A DNA stretch of 64,000 nucleotides, taken from assembly GCA_947498155.1 (NCBI GenBank), contig CANMJD010000001.1, forward strand, positions 1,116,001-1,180,000, given 5' to 3'. The translations under genes and the position numbers were made by a program. This document shows positions 26,956 through 35,798 of the stretch, piece by piece. Each line of letters starts with the position of its first letter. Positions within the stretch are counted from its first letter, which is position 1. Source of the DNA: an uncultured Pseudoruegeria sp. Its GTDB lineage: Bacteria; Pseudomonadota; Alphaproteobacteria; Rhodobacterales; Rhodobacteraceae. The notes beneath the pieces are model-generated. The model was given only the letters and a program-made list of their open reading frames with translations. It searched no databases and was not told the DNA's origin.

Positions 26956-27444
26956 ATGATGCGTCTGCACACCCTTTGCACCGCTCTGGCTGTCACTAGC
27001 CTTTGCCTGTCTGCCCCCGCGGTGGCACAAGACATCCCCGCGCCTTTTGTCGATCTTCTGACCAAACGCGCGGCGGATTGTAATCATTTCGAATATGGCA
27101 CGATGACTCTGGAGGAAGGCGCGCTTCAACAGGTCGATCTGAACGGCGATGGGGTGATGGATCACGTTCTGAACGAATTCCATCTGCGCTGCTCTACCGC
27201 CGCCAGCCTTTACTGCGGCACCGGTGGATGCGGCATTAGTTTCCTGATCGATGATGTGCTTGATACACGTCTGGCAAAGGGATGGAAAACCACCGATTTT
27301 GCCCCGCTCACCGTGGTGCTACTGCAAAAACACGGCAGCGACTGCGGCGGCACCAATCTGAACCCTTGTGTTGAGGCGCTGGTCTGGGATGCGGAATTGA
27401 ATGCGTTTAATTCGGTCGCGCCCCTGATCGCGCAAGAGGATTAA
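26956..27444 (+). CDS. Secreted cysteine-rich hypothetical protein
   Basis: A 162-residue protein with a signal peptide (MMRLHTLCTALAVTSLCLSAPAVAQ). The mature part has six cysteines (DCNH, LRCS, YCGT, GGCG, DCGG, PCVE), enough for three disulfides, and an acidic DLNGDGVMDHV segment resembling half of a calcium loop. I do not recognise a named family. The start at 26956 follows AGGA; an in-frame TTG three bases earlier is less likely. Its stop codon overlaps the stop of the opposite-strand gene at 27441. Confidence 0.7.
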   Translation: MMRLHTLCTALAVTSLCLSAPAVAQDIPAPFVDLLTKRAADCNHFEYGTMTLEEGALQQVDLNGDGVMDHVLNEFHLRCSTAASLYCGTGGCGISFLIDDVLDTRLAKGWKTTDFAPLTVVLLQKHGSDCGGTNLNPCVEALVWDAELNAFNSVAPLIAQED

Positions 27445-28469
27445 AACGTCAGCGGTTTTGTGCAGGTCAGTACAGTACGCCCCGGAAAATAGGGGCGATA
27501 CTTGGCCTCTATCCGTTTTTTCTGCGTGCGGTATTCCGGCCCTTTTTTGGCTTTACCGTAGTGAAACATATGAAAATCAATTACATAGGCGCTGCCCCCA
27601 GCGATTTCCGCCTGCAAACATAAATCTGTGCCAAAGAAATGAAACCCGCCCAGATCGATTGAGCTTTGCGGAAAACGGCGGCGCGGAGAGATCAGGAAAC
27701 ATTCATCCAGCGATTCAACCCGTCGCGGAAACGGGCCGAGCACACGGCGTGCTGGTCCCCAGCGATCCGAAATGCGCGACGAAATACGGCGCTTCCCATC
27801 ATCCTTGAACCCGTTGTAAAGCCCGCCCGCAATACCCGCGACCATCCATGTCGGGTCTTTCTCTTCCAGCTCTTGCAAACGGGCTAAAAGATCAGCGTGG
27901 CTGTCTTGCAGCAATTCAACATCATCATGGCAGAAAATCAGGTACTTGCCGCGCGCCTCGGTCAGTGCCAGCCGCGCCCCGGCGTACCCATCGGCCACGT
28001 TGTTTTCGCGATTATCAATGGCGATGAATTCGGTGTTTTCTGCGGTAAAGCCGAATTCCTCAAAGCTACGCAACACGCGATTATAGGAACTCGGTGATCG
28101 CATCAGCGTGACCACAGAAAAGTCCAACGCATCGCGCGGTTCTTCTGAGATCAACCGCAGGTTCGGCGGGCTGAGCAATGGCTCTTCGGTTAAATCCTGC
28201 CGCGGTGCGATAAAGGACACCTGAACCGCGTCATGGGGGGTGACCGGCTCAAAATCCGCCGCCATACGCAAAACAATACGGTTCGAACTGCCAACCGGCA
28301 GCACAAAACCGTTCAATGTCCAGCTTTGCGTTTTCACACAAAGACATGCCCCCTCTTCGCGCCAACCTTCTGGCGCATCGCCGTCAAAGGCAACAATCAG
28401 CAACCGCCCGTCCGAACGCCGCGTCTGAGCGGGAACTTCGCCGATATCCTTGGGGGCAAGATCGTCCAT
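27441..28469 (-). CDS. Glycosyltransferase-like protein (GT-A fold, family 2-like)
   Basis: A 342-residue protein. The C-terminal two thirds look like a GT-A nucleotide-sugar transferase: DFSVVTLMRSPSSYNRVL at the start, LIFCHDDVELL as a D-x-D-like motif, then a conserved FHFFGTDLCLQAEIAG segment typical of glycosyltransferases with a GTDL/W-type region. The first ~110 residues are not recognisable. Substrate unknown. Single gene on this strand, tail-to-tail with the secreted Cys-rich gene, sharing stop codon bases. Confidence 0.7.
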   Translation of the reverse strand: MDDLAPKDIGEVPAQTRRSDGRLLIVAFDGDAPEGWREEGACLCVKTQSWTLNGFVLPVGSSNRIVLRMAADFEPVTPHDAVQVSFIAPRQDLTEEPLLSPPNLRLISEEPRDALDFSVVTLMRSPSSYNRVLRSFEEFGFTAENTEFIAIDNRENNVADGYAGARLALTEARGKYLIFCHDDVELLQDSHADLLARLQELEEKDPTWMVAGIAGGLYNGFKDDGKRRISSRISDRWGPARRVLGPFPRRVESLDECFLISPRRRFPQSSIDLGGFHFFGTDLCLQAEIAGGSAYVIDFHMFHYGKAKKGPEYRTQKKRIEAKYRPYFPGRTVLTCTKPLTF

Positions 28470-28613
28470 ATCTGTGGTCCTGTGCTGCGCAAGTTGATCT
28501 GACTCTTCTTTCTTTAACAGAGTTTATTCAACGATGTGACGGCAAATTCGCAAAATCTGCGTGGCGGGCGTTATTCGTAAATTCCCATCCAAACCGGTAT
28601 CAGCGCCGCACCG

Positions 28614-28664
28614 CCTGTGGCTGTCGGGCACCGGATTCGGGCTTTCTTCCCGGCGGGCCACAGG
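28614..28664. promoter_or_regulatory. Inverted repeat and -10 element upstream of deoD
   Basis: CCTGTGGC (28614-28621) and GCCACAGG (28657-28664) are perfect 8-bp arms with a 35-base spacer, immediately followed by TATAGT at 28665, a plausible -10. It may be an operator or a structured leader of deoD. Confidence 0.35.
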
Positions 28665-28695
28665 TATAGTTCTGCCAAATCAAAGGAGTTCTGCC

Positions 28696-29403
28696 ATGAC
28701 TGTCCATATCGGTGCCGCCCCCGGCGATATTGCTGAAACCGTTCTTTTGCCCGGCGATCCCTATCGCGCGAAATGGGCCGCCGAGACCTTTTTGCAGGAT
28801 GCAAAATGCGTCAATGAAGTACGGGGGATGCTGGGCTTTACTGGCACCTATAAAGGCAATCCCGTGACCATTCATGGCTCGGGCATGGGTATGCCAAGCC
28901 TGTCGATCTATGCCAATGAGCTGATCCGCGACTACGGGGCCAAGACCCTGATCCGCATCGGTTCTTGTGGCGGGATGCAGAAACAGGTCAAGGTACGCGA
29001 TGTGATCATCGCCATGACCGCCAGCAGCCTGTCGACCCCGTCCTCGGGCATTTTCAAAGAATTCAACTTTGCCCCCTGTGCGGATTACGGGTTGCTGAGC
29101 GCAGCCGTAGCGGCGGCCAAAGCCAAAGGCACCGCCACCCATGTGGGCGGCATCTATTCGTCCGATGTGTTTTATGATGAACGCCCTGATCTGAACGAGC
29201 AGATGACCCGCCACGGCATTCTGGGTGTGGAGATGGAGGCGGCGGAGCTGTATAATCTGGCCGCGCGCTATGGTCGCCGGGCGCTGGCGGTTTTAACGGT
29301 CAGTGATCATTTACAAACCGGAGAAGCCCTGCCCAGCGAGGACCGCGAAAAGAGCTTTGGCGATATGGTTGAAATCGCGCTGGATGCGGCATTTCAGGAC
29401 TAA
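28696..29403 (+). CDS. deoD: Purine nucleoside phosphorylase, DeoD type
   Basis: Phosphorolysis of purine (deoxy)ribonucleosides to base and (deoxy)ribose-1-phosphate. The 235-residue protein matches the hexameric DeoD class in length. [10 protein letters not shown] is the phosphate-binding opening, [17 protein letters not shown] the nucleoside region, and [10 protein letters not shown] plus AVLTVSDHL contain the ribose- and base-binding residues. The ATG at 28696 follows AAAGGAG; the frame extends to 28561 without one. Functionally it would complement the nucleoside importer at 13-17.7 kb. A terminator follows. Confidence 0.95.
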   Translation: MTVHIGAAPGDIAETVLLPGDPYRAKWAAETFLQDAKCVNEVRGMLGFTGTYKGNPVTIHGSGMGMPSLSIYANELIRDYGAKTLIRIGSCGGMQKQVKVRDVIIAMTASSLSTPSSGIFKEFNFAPCADYGLLSAAVAAAKAKGTATHVGGIYSSDVFYDERPDLNEQMTRHGILGVEMEAAELYNLAARYGRRALAVLTVSDHLQTGEALPSEDREKSFGDMVEIALDAAFQD

Positions 29404-29429
29404 CGCAAGCGTGACAAGACGATGGAAAG

Positions 29430-29463
29430 CGGGTCGCAGGTTCCTACTGCGGCCCGTTTTTTA
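29430..29463 (+). terminator. Intrinsic terminator after deoD
   Basis: Stem GGGTCGCAG / CTGCGGCCC (one mismatch), 7-base loop, then a run of six T. Confidence 0.85.
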
Positions 29464-29465
29464 TG

Positions 29466-30335
29466 CTAGCGCCCCTGCCCGTGGCTTTGGTCATAGGGGT
29501 TGGGCGTGGGCGGCGTCCAACCGTCCAGCGCCCCGGATTGCGGGGCAAAAACCTCTACCAACAGCGGATAACAGGCGGCCAGATCGCTTGAATGCTCGGT
29601 CGAGCAATCGCCACCGGGACAGGCAGACAAGCCGCCCAGCAGATCAACCTCGGCAAAAAACTCCAAATAGTCACCGGGCCGCACGGGGCTGGCTTTCATG
29701 AAATATTGATGGGTATCTTGGGTGAAGCCGGTGCACATAAAGACGTTCAAAACGTCATGCACCAACGCCTCTGCCTGCTTTAGCGGTAGATCACGATGGG
29801 CCGACAATGCCCGCGTCAGGTTGGAATGGCAGCAATGGTGGTACTGCCCGCCCTTGAGCAGCGCATTGGTATAGGGATCGCAACGGGTGCCGATCACATC
29901 ATGCACCCCGCCACCAAATCGATCAAACCCGTACCAATCCAGACTGTCATAGGTAATCGTCGCCAAGGGGCGCATCGTCGGAAAGCCCGACCACATGCGA
30001 TCACCGGTGCTTAGATGGGTGCCGTGCAGTGCACGGGTTTTACCGGAATAAAAACACTCGTTCAGGTCATTGGCATTCCAGAGGTTCAAATCCCCGACCT
30101 GCGGTCCCTCTATGCTGGTGATGCGAAAGAAATGACCGGCCGGCACCTCAAAACAGGCGGCATCGCGGGGGGGCACGATCACCTCATCGGTTTTGGTCAG
30201 CGCTTTGCGGGCTTGCGCCAGCTGGGCCCTATCCGGCTGCGGCAGGGTCTGAACCGGATAACAAATCACCGGCGCGACGGCTTTGCGGGCCTCGGCATCG
30301 GCGGGGGCGGTGGACTGCGGGGTATCTGGTTTCAT
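29466..30335 (-). CDS. DUF1989 / urea carboxylase-associated family protein
   Basis: A 289-residue protein of the DUF1989 family, sometimes found with urea carboxylase or amino-acid-catabolic genes. Family-like segments are ACFEVPAGHFFRITSIEGPQVGDLNLWN, GDRMWSGFPTMRPLATI and YHHCCHSNL; clustered His/Cys suggest a metal site, which is inference. No urea carboxylase is nearby. The start at 30335 (MKPDTPQ) follows AGGAG; the longer frame to 30521 overlaps the upstream gene and is unlikely. It lies 43 bases after the FAD dehydrogenase gene and is probably co-transcribed with it. Confidence 0.8.
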   Translation of the reverse strand: MKPDTPQSTAPADAEARKAVAPVICYPVQTLPQPDRAQLAQARKALTKTDEVIVPPRDAACFEVPAGHFFRITSIEGPQVGDLNLWNANDLNECFYSGKTRALHGTHLSTGDRMWSGFPTMRPLATITYDSLDWYGFDRFGGGVHDVIGTRCDPYTNALLKGGQYHHCCHSNLTRALSAHRDLPLKQAEALVHDVLNVFMCTGFTQDTHQYFMKASPVRPGDYLEFFAEVDLLGGLSACPGGDCSTEHSSDLAACYPLLVEVFAPQSGALDGWTPPTPNPYDQSHGQGR

Positions 30336-30378
30336 GGGGTCTCCTGTTGGGGCAGATGACCACCCTACGCTGGTTGAA

Positions 30379-32034
30379 TCAAGCGTTTTGACCGGCCAGC
30401 CGTCCCGACAACAAACACCCTCCAAGGAAGGTGCCCTCAAGCGCGTTATACCCGTGATATCCGCCGCCACCAAAACCGGCGACCTCTCCGGCGGCATAGA
30501 GCCCTGCAAAAGCGGTGCCATCAGGCCGCAACACCTGCCCCGTCAGATCGGTATGCAGCCCGCCTAAAGACTTGCGCGTTAAAATGTTCAACTTCACCGC
30601 AATCAAGGGGCCATGCTTCCCATCCAAAATCCGGTGGGGTTTGGCGGTTCGGATCAACCTATCGCCGCGATAGGCGCGCGCGCCGCGAATGGCTGTCACC
30701 TGTGCATCCTTGGCAAAAGGATTGTCGATCTGCGCATCCCGCGCCTCGATCTGTTGACGAATGTGGGCAATATCCAAGGGCGCTTCGGGCGACAAAGCAT
30801 TCATGCCCGCGACCAATTCTTCTAGGCTGTCCTTGACGACAAAATCAGCCCCTTTGGCTTTGAACGCCTCAACGGCAGCAGTTGCGCCTTTACCCAATCG
30901 GGCTTTCACCACATCACCCCAAGCCCCCGATGTCAGATCGGGATTTTGCTCTGATCCCGAGAGGGCAAATTCCTTTTCGATGATCTTTTGGGTCAGGATG
31001 AACCAGCTGTGCTCATGCCCTGTGGAGAGGATACGCTTTAGTGTGCCCAATGTATCAAATCCGGGCATAAAGGGGGCCTCCATGCGGTCCCCATTGCCAT
31101 CAAACCACAGCGAGCTTGGCCCCGGCAAGATGCGGATACCGTGGTTCGGCCAGATCGGATCCCAGTTTTGCAGCCCTTCGGTATAATGCCACATCCGGTC
31201 GCCGTTGATCAGCCCTGCACCAGCGGCCACGGCGGTTTGCTGCATTTTGCCATCGACATAATCCGGCACACCCGAGACCATGAATTCCGGCGCTTTGCCA
31301 AGGCGCTCGGTCGGCCAATGAGCGCGCACCATATCGTGATTTCCGCCAATGCCGCCGGTGGTGATGATGACGCTATCAGCCCGATAAGAAAAATCACCAA
31401 GAACGTCGCGATTGGTAGAACGCCCCCGCTCTGCTGTATCCTCGGTCAGACGCTGGCCTTCGACGCCCACCACTGCGCCGTCTTCAACAATCAGGTTGCT
31501 GACCTGATGACGATGGGCAAAGCGCAACATGCCGGTGGCGGCGGCCTCATGGGCCAGTCGCGCAAAGGGCTTTACCACGCCCGTGCCTGTCCCCCATGTG
31601 ATATGAAAGCGCGGCACTGAATTGCCATGTCCGTTGGCCAAGGCACCGCCACGCTCTGCCCAGCCGACAACAGGAAACCAGCGCATGCCAATACCCTGCA
31701 ACCATGACCGCATTTCACCGGCGGCGAAATCCAGATAGGCCTCCGCAAAGGCTTTGGGGTTGGCATCCTCGGGGCGGTCAAACTGGGCGGAGCCGTACCA
31801 ATCCAGCGCCGCCAGATCGCGACTGTCCTTAATGCCCATGCGCCGTTGTTCGGGGGTGTCGACCATGAACAGCCCGCCCAGTGACCACCACGCTTGCCCG
31901 CCCAGCGATTGCGGCCCTTCTTGATCCAGCAGCAATACTCGACGCCCGCGTCCCACGGCCTCATGGGCGGCCACCAAACCGGCCAGCCCCGCGCCGACAA
32001 TGATGATGTCGGATGTCTTGTGCTCTGTTTGCAT
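30379..32034 (-). CDS. FAD-binding dehydrogenase (fumarate reductase/KstD-like flavoprotein)
   Basis: A 551-residue flavoprotein. The N-terminal dinucleotide-binding motif is IIIVGAGLAGLVAAHEA, and the C-terminus has the FAD-contacting LYAAGEVAGFGGGGYHGYNALEGT typical of the FAD_binding_2 superfamily (fumarate reductase, 3-ketosteroid dehydrogenase). No haem or lipid domain is present. Substrate unknown. A strong AGGAGG ribosome-binding site precedes the ATG. It leads a two-gene unit with the DUF1989 gene. Confidence 0.87.
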   Translation of the reverse strand: MQTEHKTSDIIIVGAGLAGLVAAHEAVGRGRRVLLLDQEGPQSLGGQAWWSLGGLFMVDTPEQRRMGIKDSRDLAALDWYGSAQFDRPEDANPKAFAEAYLDFAAGEMRSWLQGIGMRWFPVVGWAERGGALANGHGNSVPRFHITWGTGTGVVKPFARLAHEAAATGMLRFAHRHQVSNLIVEDGAVVGVEGQRLTEDTAERGRSTNRDVLGDFSYRADSVIITTGGIGGNHDMVRAHWPTERLGKAPEFMVSGVPDYVDGKMQQTAVAAGAGLINGDRMWHYTEGLQNWDPIWPNHGIRILPGPSSLWFDGNGDRMEAPFMPGFDTLGTLKRILSTGHEHSWFILTQKIIEKEFALSGSEQNPDLTSGAWGDVVKARLGKGATAAVEAFKAKGADFVVKDSLEELVAGMNALSPEAPLDIAHIRQQIEARDAQIDNPFAKDAQVTAIRGARAYRGDRLIRTAKPHRILDGKHGPLIAVKLNILTRKSLGGLHTDLTGQVLRPDGTAFAGLYAAGEVAGFGGGGYHGYNALEGTFLGGCLLSGRLAGQNA

Positions 32035-32209
32035 GGTGGCCTCCTACCCGTTTTGCACAGCGTAAAAGAAGCGCGCGACCTTGCAAAACACAACGCAGCG
32101 TCATGCCCGTTAGAGAATGGGCGCGACCTTCATCCTCCACATGCGCATTCTACAACAGCGGGCCGCCAAACCGTGCCCGCGATAGCCCGATAGAAATGCT
32201 GGTACACAT

Positions 32210-32244
32210 AAAAAAAGCGCCCCGAACAGAATCCGGCGCGCTTT
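32210..32244 (-). terminator. Intrinsic terminator of the sdh operon
   Basis: On the minus strand AAAGCGC ... GCGCTTT form a long hairpin ending in seven T, about 20 bases after the sdhB stop. Confidence 0.85.
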
Positions 32245-32266
32245 GTGATTTCAAATGTCGACATCC

Positions 32267-33046
32267 TTACATGGTCCGTTCGACCATCATCTGTTTGATG
32301 GCACCGATGGCCTCTGCGGGGTTCAGACCCTTAGGGCAGGTCTTGGCGCAGTTCATGATGGTGTGACAGCGATACAGTTTGAACGGATCTTCCAATTCGT
32401 CCAGACGTTCACCTGTCGCTTCATCACGGCTGTCAATGATCCAGCGGTAGGCATGCAGCAGTGCTGCTGGCCCGAGGTAGCGATCACCGTTCCACCAATA
32501 GCTCGGGCAAGAGGTCGAGCAGGAGGCGCACATCACACATTCATAAAGACCGTCGAGTTTTTTGCGGTCCTCAATAGATTGCTTCCACTCTTTGGCCGGA
32601 CGGTTGGTCTTGGTTTCCAACCACGGCATGATCGAAGCATGCTGAGCATAAAAATGCGTCAGATCGGGGATCAGGTCGCGCACCACCGGCATGTGCGGCA
32701 GCGGGTAGATTTTTACATCTCCCTTGATCTCATCCATGCCGTAAATGCAGGCCAGCGTGTTGATCCCGTCGATGTTCATCGCACAAGACCCGCAGATGCC
32801 CTCTCGGCAGGACCGACGGAAGGTCAGGGTCGGATCAATCTCGTTCTTGATCTTGATCAGCGCGTCCAGAATCATCGGGCCGCATTTGTCCATATCGACA
32901 AAATAGGTGTCGAGCTGCGGGTTCTTGCCGTCCTCTTCGTTCCAACGATAAATCGAGAACTTGCGCACATTGGTTGCGCCTTCGGGTTTGGGCCAGGTTT
33001 TCCCCGTGACGATCTTGGAGTTCTTTGGAAGCGTAAATTGTACCAT
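32267..33046 (-). CDS. sdhB: Succinate dehydrogenase iron-sulfur subunit
   Basis: Electron-transfer subunit of complex II, carrying electrons from the flavin to ubiquinone. The 259-residue protein has all three cluster motifs: [2Fe-2S] ligands C80, C85, C88, C100; [4Fe-4S] C170, C173, C176 with C180; [3Fe-4S] C227, C233, C237. Its ATG shares one base with the sdhA stop (TAATG), so it is translationally coupled as the last gene of sdhCDAB. Confidence 0.97.
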   Translation of the reverse strand: MVQFTLPKNSKIVTGKTWPKPEGATNVRKFSIYRWNEEDGKNPQLDTYFVDMDKCGPMILDALIKIKNEIDPTLTFRRSCREGICGSCAMNIDGINTLACIYGMDEIKGDVKIYPLPHMPVVRDLIPDLTHFYAQHASIMPWLETKTNRPAKEWKQSIEDRKKLDGLYECVMCASCSTSCPSYWWNGDRYLGPAALLHAYRWIIDSRDEATGERLDELEDPFKLYRCHTIMNCAKTCPKGLNPAEAIGAIKQMMVERTM

Positions 33047-34848
33047 TAGAAGGTCCTCGCTTTCGGGGCGATTTTCGCCATGCTGATGCCGCCTTCATCC
33101 TCGGTGCTGAGGGTTTCTTTGACGACCGGACGGTAGGACAGATCGACTTTGCTCCCGTCAATGCGGCTCACGGTATGCACACGCCAGTTTTCATCGTCGC
33201 GTGTCGAATAGTCCTCATGGGCATGGGCGCCACGGCTTTCATGACGGGCTTCGGCGCCAACAATGGTTGCCAAGGCGTTTGGCATCAGGTTGGTCAGCTC
33301 CAGCGTTTCCATCAGATCAGAGTTCCAGACCAGCGTTCTGTCGGTGACTTTCAGATCATCGACTTTCGCTGCGATGGCGGTCATTTTCTTGACGCCTTCG
33401 GCCAGCGTCTCAGAGGCGCGGAATACGGCGGCGTCTTCTTGCATGGTGCGCTGCATTTCCAAACGCAGCTCTGCAGTCGGAGTGTTGCCATCGGCATAAC
33501 GCAAACCGTCAAAACGGGCAAAAGCCTTGTCGATTTCAGACTGGGGTGGTGTCGGAACAGCCGTTTCAGGATCGATGATCTTACCCGCGCGGATCGCAGC
33601 TGCGCGGCCAAAGACCACAAGGTCGATCAAAGAGTTCGAGCCCAAACGGTTTGCCCCATGCACCGAGGCACAGCCTGCTTCGCCCACGGCCATCAGACCC
33701 GGCACAATCGCACCGGGGTCTTCGGCAGTCGGGTTCACGACTTCGCCCCAATAGTTGGTTGGAATACCGCCCATGTTATAGTGCACCGTCGGCAGAACCG
33801 GGATCGGTTCTTTGTTCAGATCAACACCGGCAAAAATTTTGGCACTTTCCGAAATACCGGGCAGACGTTCAGCCAGGGTTTCCGGTGGCAGGTGGTTCAG
33901 GTGCAAGTGGATGTGATCCCCATGCTCGCCCACGCCACGGCCTTCGCGGATTTCCATCGTCATACAGCGCGAGACATAATCACGCGGCGCGAGGTCTTTA
34001 TAGTTCGGCGCATAACGCTCCATAAAGCGTTCGCCTTCGGAGTTGGTTAGATACCCGCCTTCGCCGCGTGCGCCTTCGGTGATCAGACAGCCAGAGCCGT
34101 AGATGCCGGTGGGGTGGAATTGAACAAACTCCATATCCTGCAGCGCAAGACCCGCACGGGCCACCATGCCGCCGCCGTCCCCTGTGCAGGTGTGGGCAGA
34201 AGTCGCAGAGAAATAAGCACGGCCATAACCACCTGTCGCCAGAACAACAGTTTTGGCGGCAAAGACGTGGAAGGTGCCATCATCCAGTTTCCAGCAAAGA
34301 ACACCCTTGCAGACGCCATCTTCCATCAGCAGATCAATGGCGAAATATTCGATGTAGAATTCGGCGTTGTTTTTCAGCGATTGACCATAGAGCGTGTGCA
34401 AGATCGCGTGGCCCGTCCGGTCTGCGGCGGCACAGGTCCGCTGCACGGGGGGGCCTTCGCCAAATTCGGTGGTGTGGCCACCAAAGGGGCGCTGATAAAT
34501 CTTGCCCTCTTCGGTGCGCGAGAAGGGCACACCGTAATGTTCCAGCTCATAAACCGCTTTGGGGGCTTCGCGGGCGAGGTATTCCATCGCATCGGTATCG
34601 CCCAGCCAGTCAGAACCTTTGACCGTGTCATACATATGCCACTGCCAGTTATCGGGGCCCATATTGGACAAGGACGCCGCGATACCACCTTGGGCGGCAA
34701 CCGTGTGCGAACGGGTCGGGAAAACTTTGGTAACGCAGGCGGTTCTTAATCCCTGCTCTGCCATGCCCAAAGTGGCGCGCAAACCGGCGCCGCCGGCGCC
34801 CACAACGACAACGTCGTATTCATGGGTTTCGTATTCATATGCTGCCAT
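33046..34848 (-). CDS. sdhA: Succinate dehydrogenase flavoprotein subunit
   Basis: Catalytic subunit oxidising succinate to fumarate. The 600-residue protein has the FAD-binding motif [12 protein letters not shown] (about residues 14-25), the covalent-FAD histidine H48 in [10 protein letters not shown], the active-site region [21 protein letters not shown] near residue 255, and the C-terminal fumarate-reductase domain ending in YRPVVKETL. Length is standard. It lies 14 bases after sdhD in the sdhCDAB operon. Confidence 0.98.
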   Translation of the reverse strand: MAAYEYETHEYDVVVVGAGGAGLRATLGMAEQGLRTACVTKVFPTRSHTVAAQGGIAASLSNMGPDNWQWHMYDTVKGSDWLGDTDAMEYLAREAPKAVYELEHYGVPFSRTEEGKIYQRPFGGHTTEFGEGPPVQRTCAAADRTGHAILHTLYGQSLKNNAEFYIEYFAIDLLMEDGVCKGVLCWKLDDGTFHVFAAKTVVLATGGYGRAYFSATSAHTCTGDGGGMVARAGLALQDMEFVQFHPTGIYGSGCLITEGARGEGGYLTNSEGERFMERYAPNYKDLAPRDYVSRCMTMEIREGRGVGEHGDHIHLHLNHLPPETLAERLPGISESAKIFAGVDLNKEPIPVLPTVHYNMGGIPTNYWGEVVNPTAEDPGAIVPGLMAVGEAGCASVHGANRLGSNSLIDLVVFGRAAAIRAGKIIDPETAVPTPPQSEIDKAFARFDGLRYADGNTPTAELRLEMQRTMQEDAAVFRASETLAEGVKKMTAIAAKVDDLKVTDRTLVWNSDLMETLELTNLMPNALATIVGAEARHESRGAHAHEDYSTRDDENWRVHTVSRIDGSKVDLSYRPVVKETLSTEDEGGISMAKIAPKARTF

Positions 34849-34862
34849 GGGTCAGGCTCTCC

Positions 34863-35234
34863 TTACAGCGCAAGTTTCACGAGGGCATAAAGCCCGGTCG
34901 CGACTGCGGCATAGCTAATGCAATTGGTGGCGATGATCAGGGCACGGAGCTTTCCGCCGTGCACATAATCTTCGAGCATAATGCGCGCACCATTGGCGAA
35001 ATGGACAAAGCCCACAGTGATGGTCAGCGCGGCCACAATGCTGGGAAACGGATGGGCGTAATAGGCGATGACCTCTTCATAGGTGCCGCCAAGGGTTGCC
35101 CCGAACGTAAAGATAAACAGCGGCACAAGGATTGCCAGCGCCACAGAGGTCACTGTCATATGCCAGTGGTGTTCGGTGCCGGATTTGGCTGAGCCAAGAC
35201 CTTCAACCCGTTTGCGGTCAGTCAGATAAGCCAT
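34863..35234 (-). CDS. sdhD: Succinate dehydrogenase membrane anchor subunit
   Basis: A 123-residue membrane anchor of complex II with three predicted helices (VTSVALAILVPLFIFTF, VAALTITVGFVHFANGA, ALIIATNCISYAAVATGLYALV). It should help bind haem b and ubiquinone. Identification rests on topology and its fixed place between sdhC (10 bases upstream) and sdhA (14 bases downstream). Confidence 0.93.
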   Translation of the reverse strand: MAYLTDRKRVEGLGSAKSGTEHHWHMTVTSVALAILVPLFIFTFGATLGGTYEEVIAYYAHPFPSIVAALTITVGFVHFANGARIMLEDYVHGGKLRALIIATNCISYAAVATGLYALVKLAL

Positions 35235-35244
35235 GAGTGCCCCC

Positions 35245-35628
35245 TTAAACGATGATGGCTGACACGAGGGTCAGAACCAGAGAGCCGCCGATCACGCCGT
35301 AGGCCAGTTTATCAGAGGTCGCGAGGTCAAAGCCGCGCCCGCTGTCCCAATACAAATGGCGCAGACCCGCAAGCAGGTGATACCACATGGCCCAAAGAGA
35401 GCCGAACATCACCAGATCGCCAAACCAGCTTGTCACCACCCCATCCGCGACAGCGAAATATTCCGGGCCGGTTGCGGCGGCCAGAAACCACCAGACAATC
35501 AAAAGCGAAGCCACCAGCAACGCATTGCCAGTAATACGGGTGAAGATCGACGTCACAGAATTGATCTGTGGTCGGTAAACTTGCAAATGGGGAGAGAGTG
35601 GACGGTGTCCCCTGTTCACGTCTGCCAT
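35245..35628 (-). CDS. sdhC: Succinate dehydrogenase cytochrome b556 subunit
   Basis: A 127-residue haem-binding anchor of complex II. RPLSPHLQVYRPQINSVTSIFTRITG is the conserved SdhC opening, and HLLAGLRHLYWDSGRG contains the haem-ligand His region. The ATG at 35628 (MADVNRGHRP) follows GAAAGGG; the longer frame to 35682 has no family support. First gene of sdhCDAB; its upstream region holds a LacI-type palindrome and a tandem TGTGATCACA pair. Confidence 0.95.
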   Translation of the reverse strand: MADVNRGHRPLSPHLQVYRPQINSVTSIFTRITGNALLVASLLIVWWFLAAATGPEYFAVADGVVTSWFGDLVMFGSLWAMWYHLLAGLRHLYWDSGRGFDLATSDKLAYGVIGGSLVLTLVSAIIV

Positions 35629-35719
35629 GGGGTACCCTTTCAGGTTAAGTATGCCTTTGGATCGCGATATTCCCTTATGCATAACAAGATTTTTGCCGGA
35701 GTCACGCCTCCATCGTGCT

Positions 35720-35733
35720 TGTTAGCGCTAATT
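35720..35733. promoter_or_regulatory. LacI-family (CceR-like) palindrome upstream of sdhC
   Basis: TGTTAGCGCTAATT contains the perfect palindrome TTAGCGCTAA (35722-35731) about 95-105 bases upstream of sdhC. The central CG and outer TGTTA match LacI-family operators and, from memory, the pattern reported for CceR, which activates TCA genes in Rhodobacter. Confidence 0.5.
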
Positions 35734-35762
35734 TGGGTGGATTTTTTGACGCGGGGGCTGAC

Positions 35763-35797
35763 TTGTGATCACACTTTTCGGCCATGTGATCACAAAA
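35763..35797. promoter_or_regulatory. Tandem TGTGATCACA operators upstream of sdhCDAB
   Basis: Two perfect 10-bp palindromes TGTGATCACA at 35764-35773 and 35785-35794, start-to-start 21 bp (two helical turns). The same 35-bp module recurs before sucC (43222-43256) with identical spacing, and a single copy lies before the gntR gene. It fits the T-n-G-T-n-A-C-n-A type of GntR/FadR operators. Confidence 0.75.
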
Positions 35798-35798
35798 T

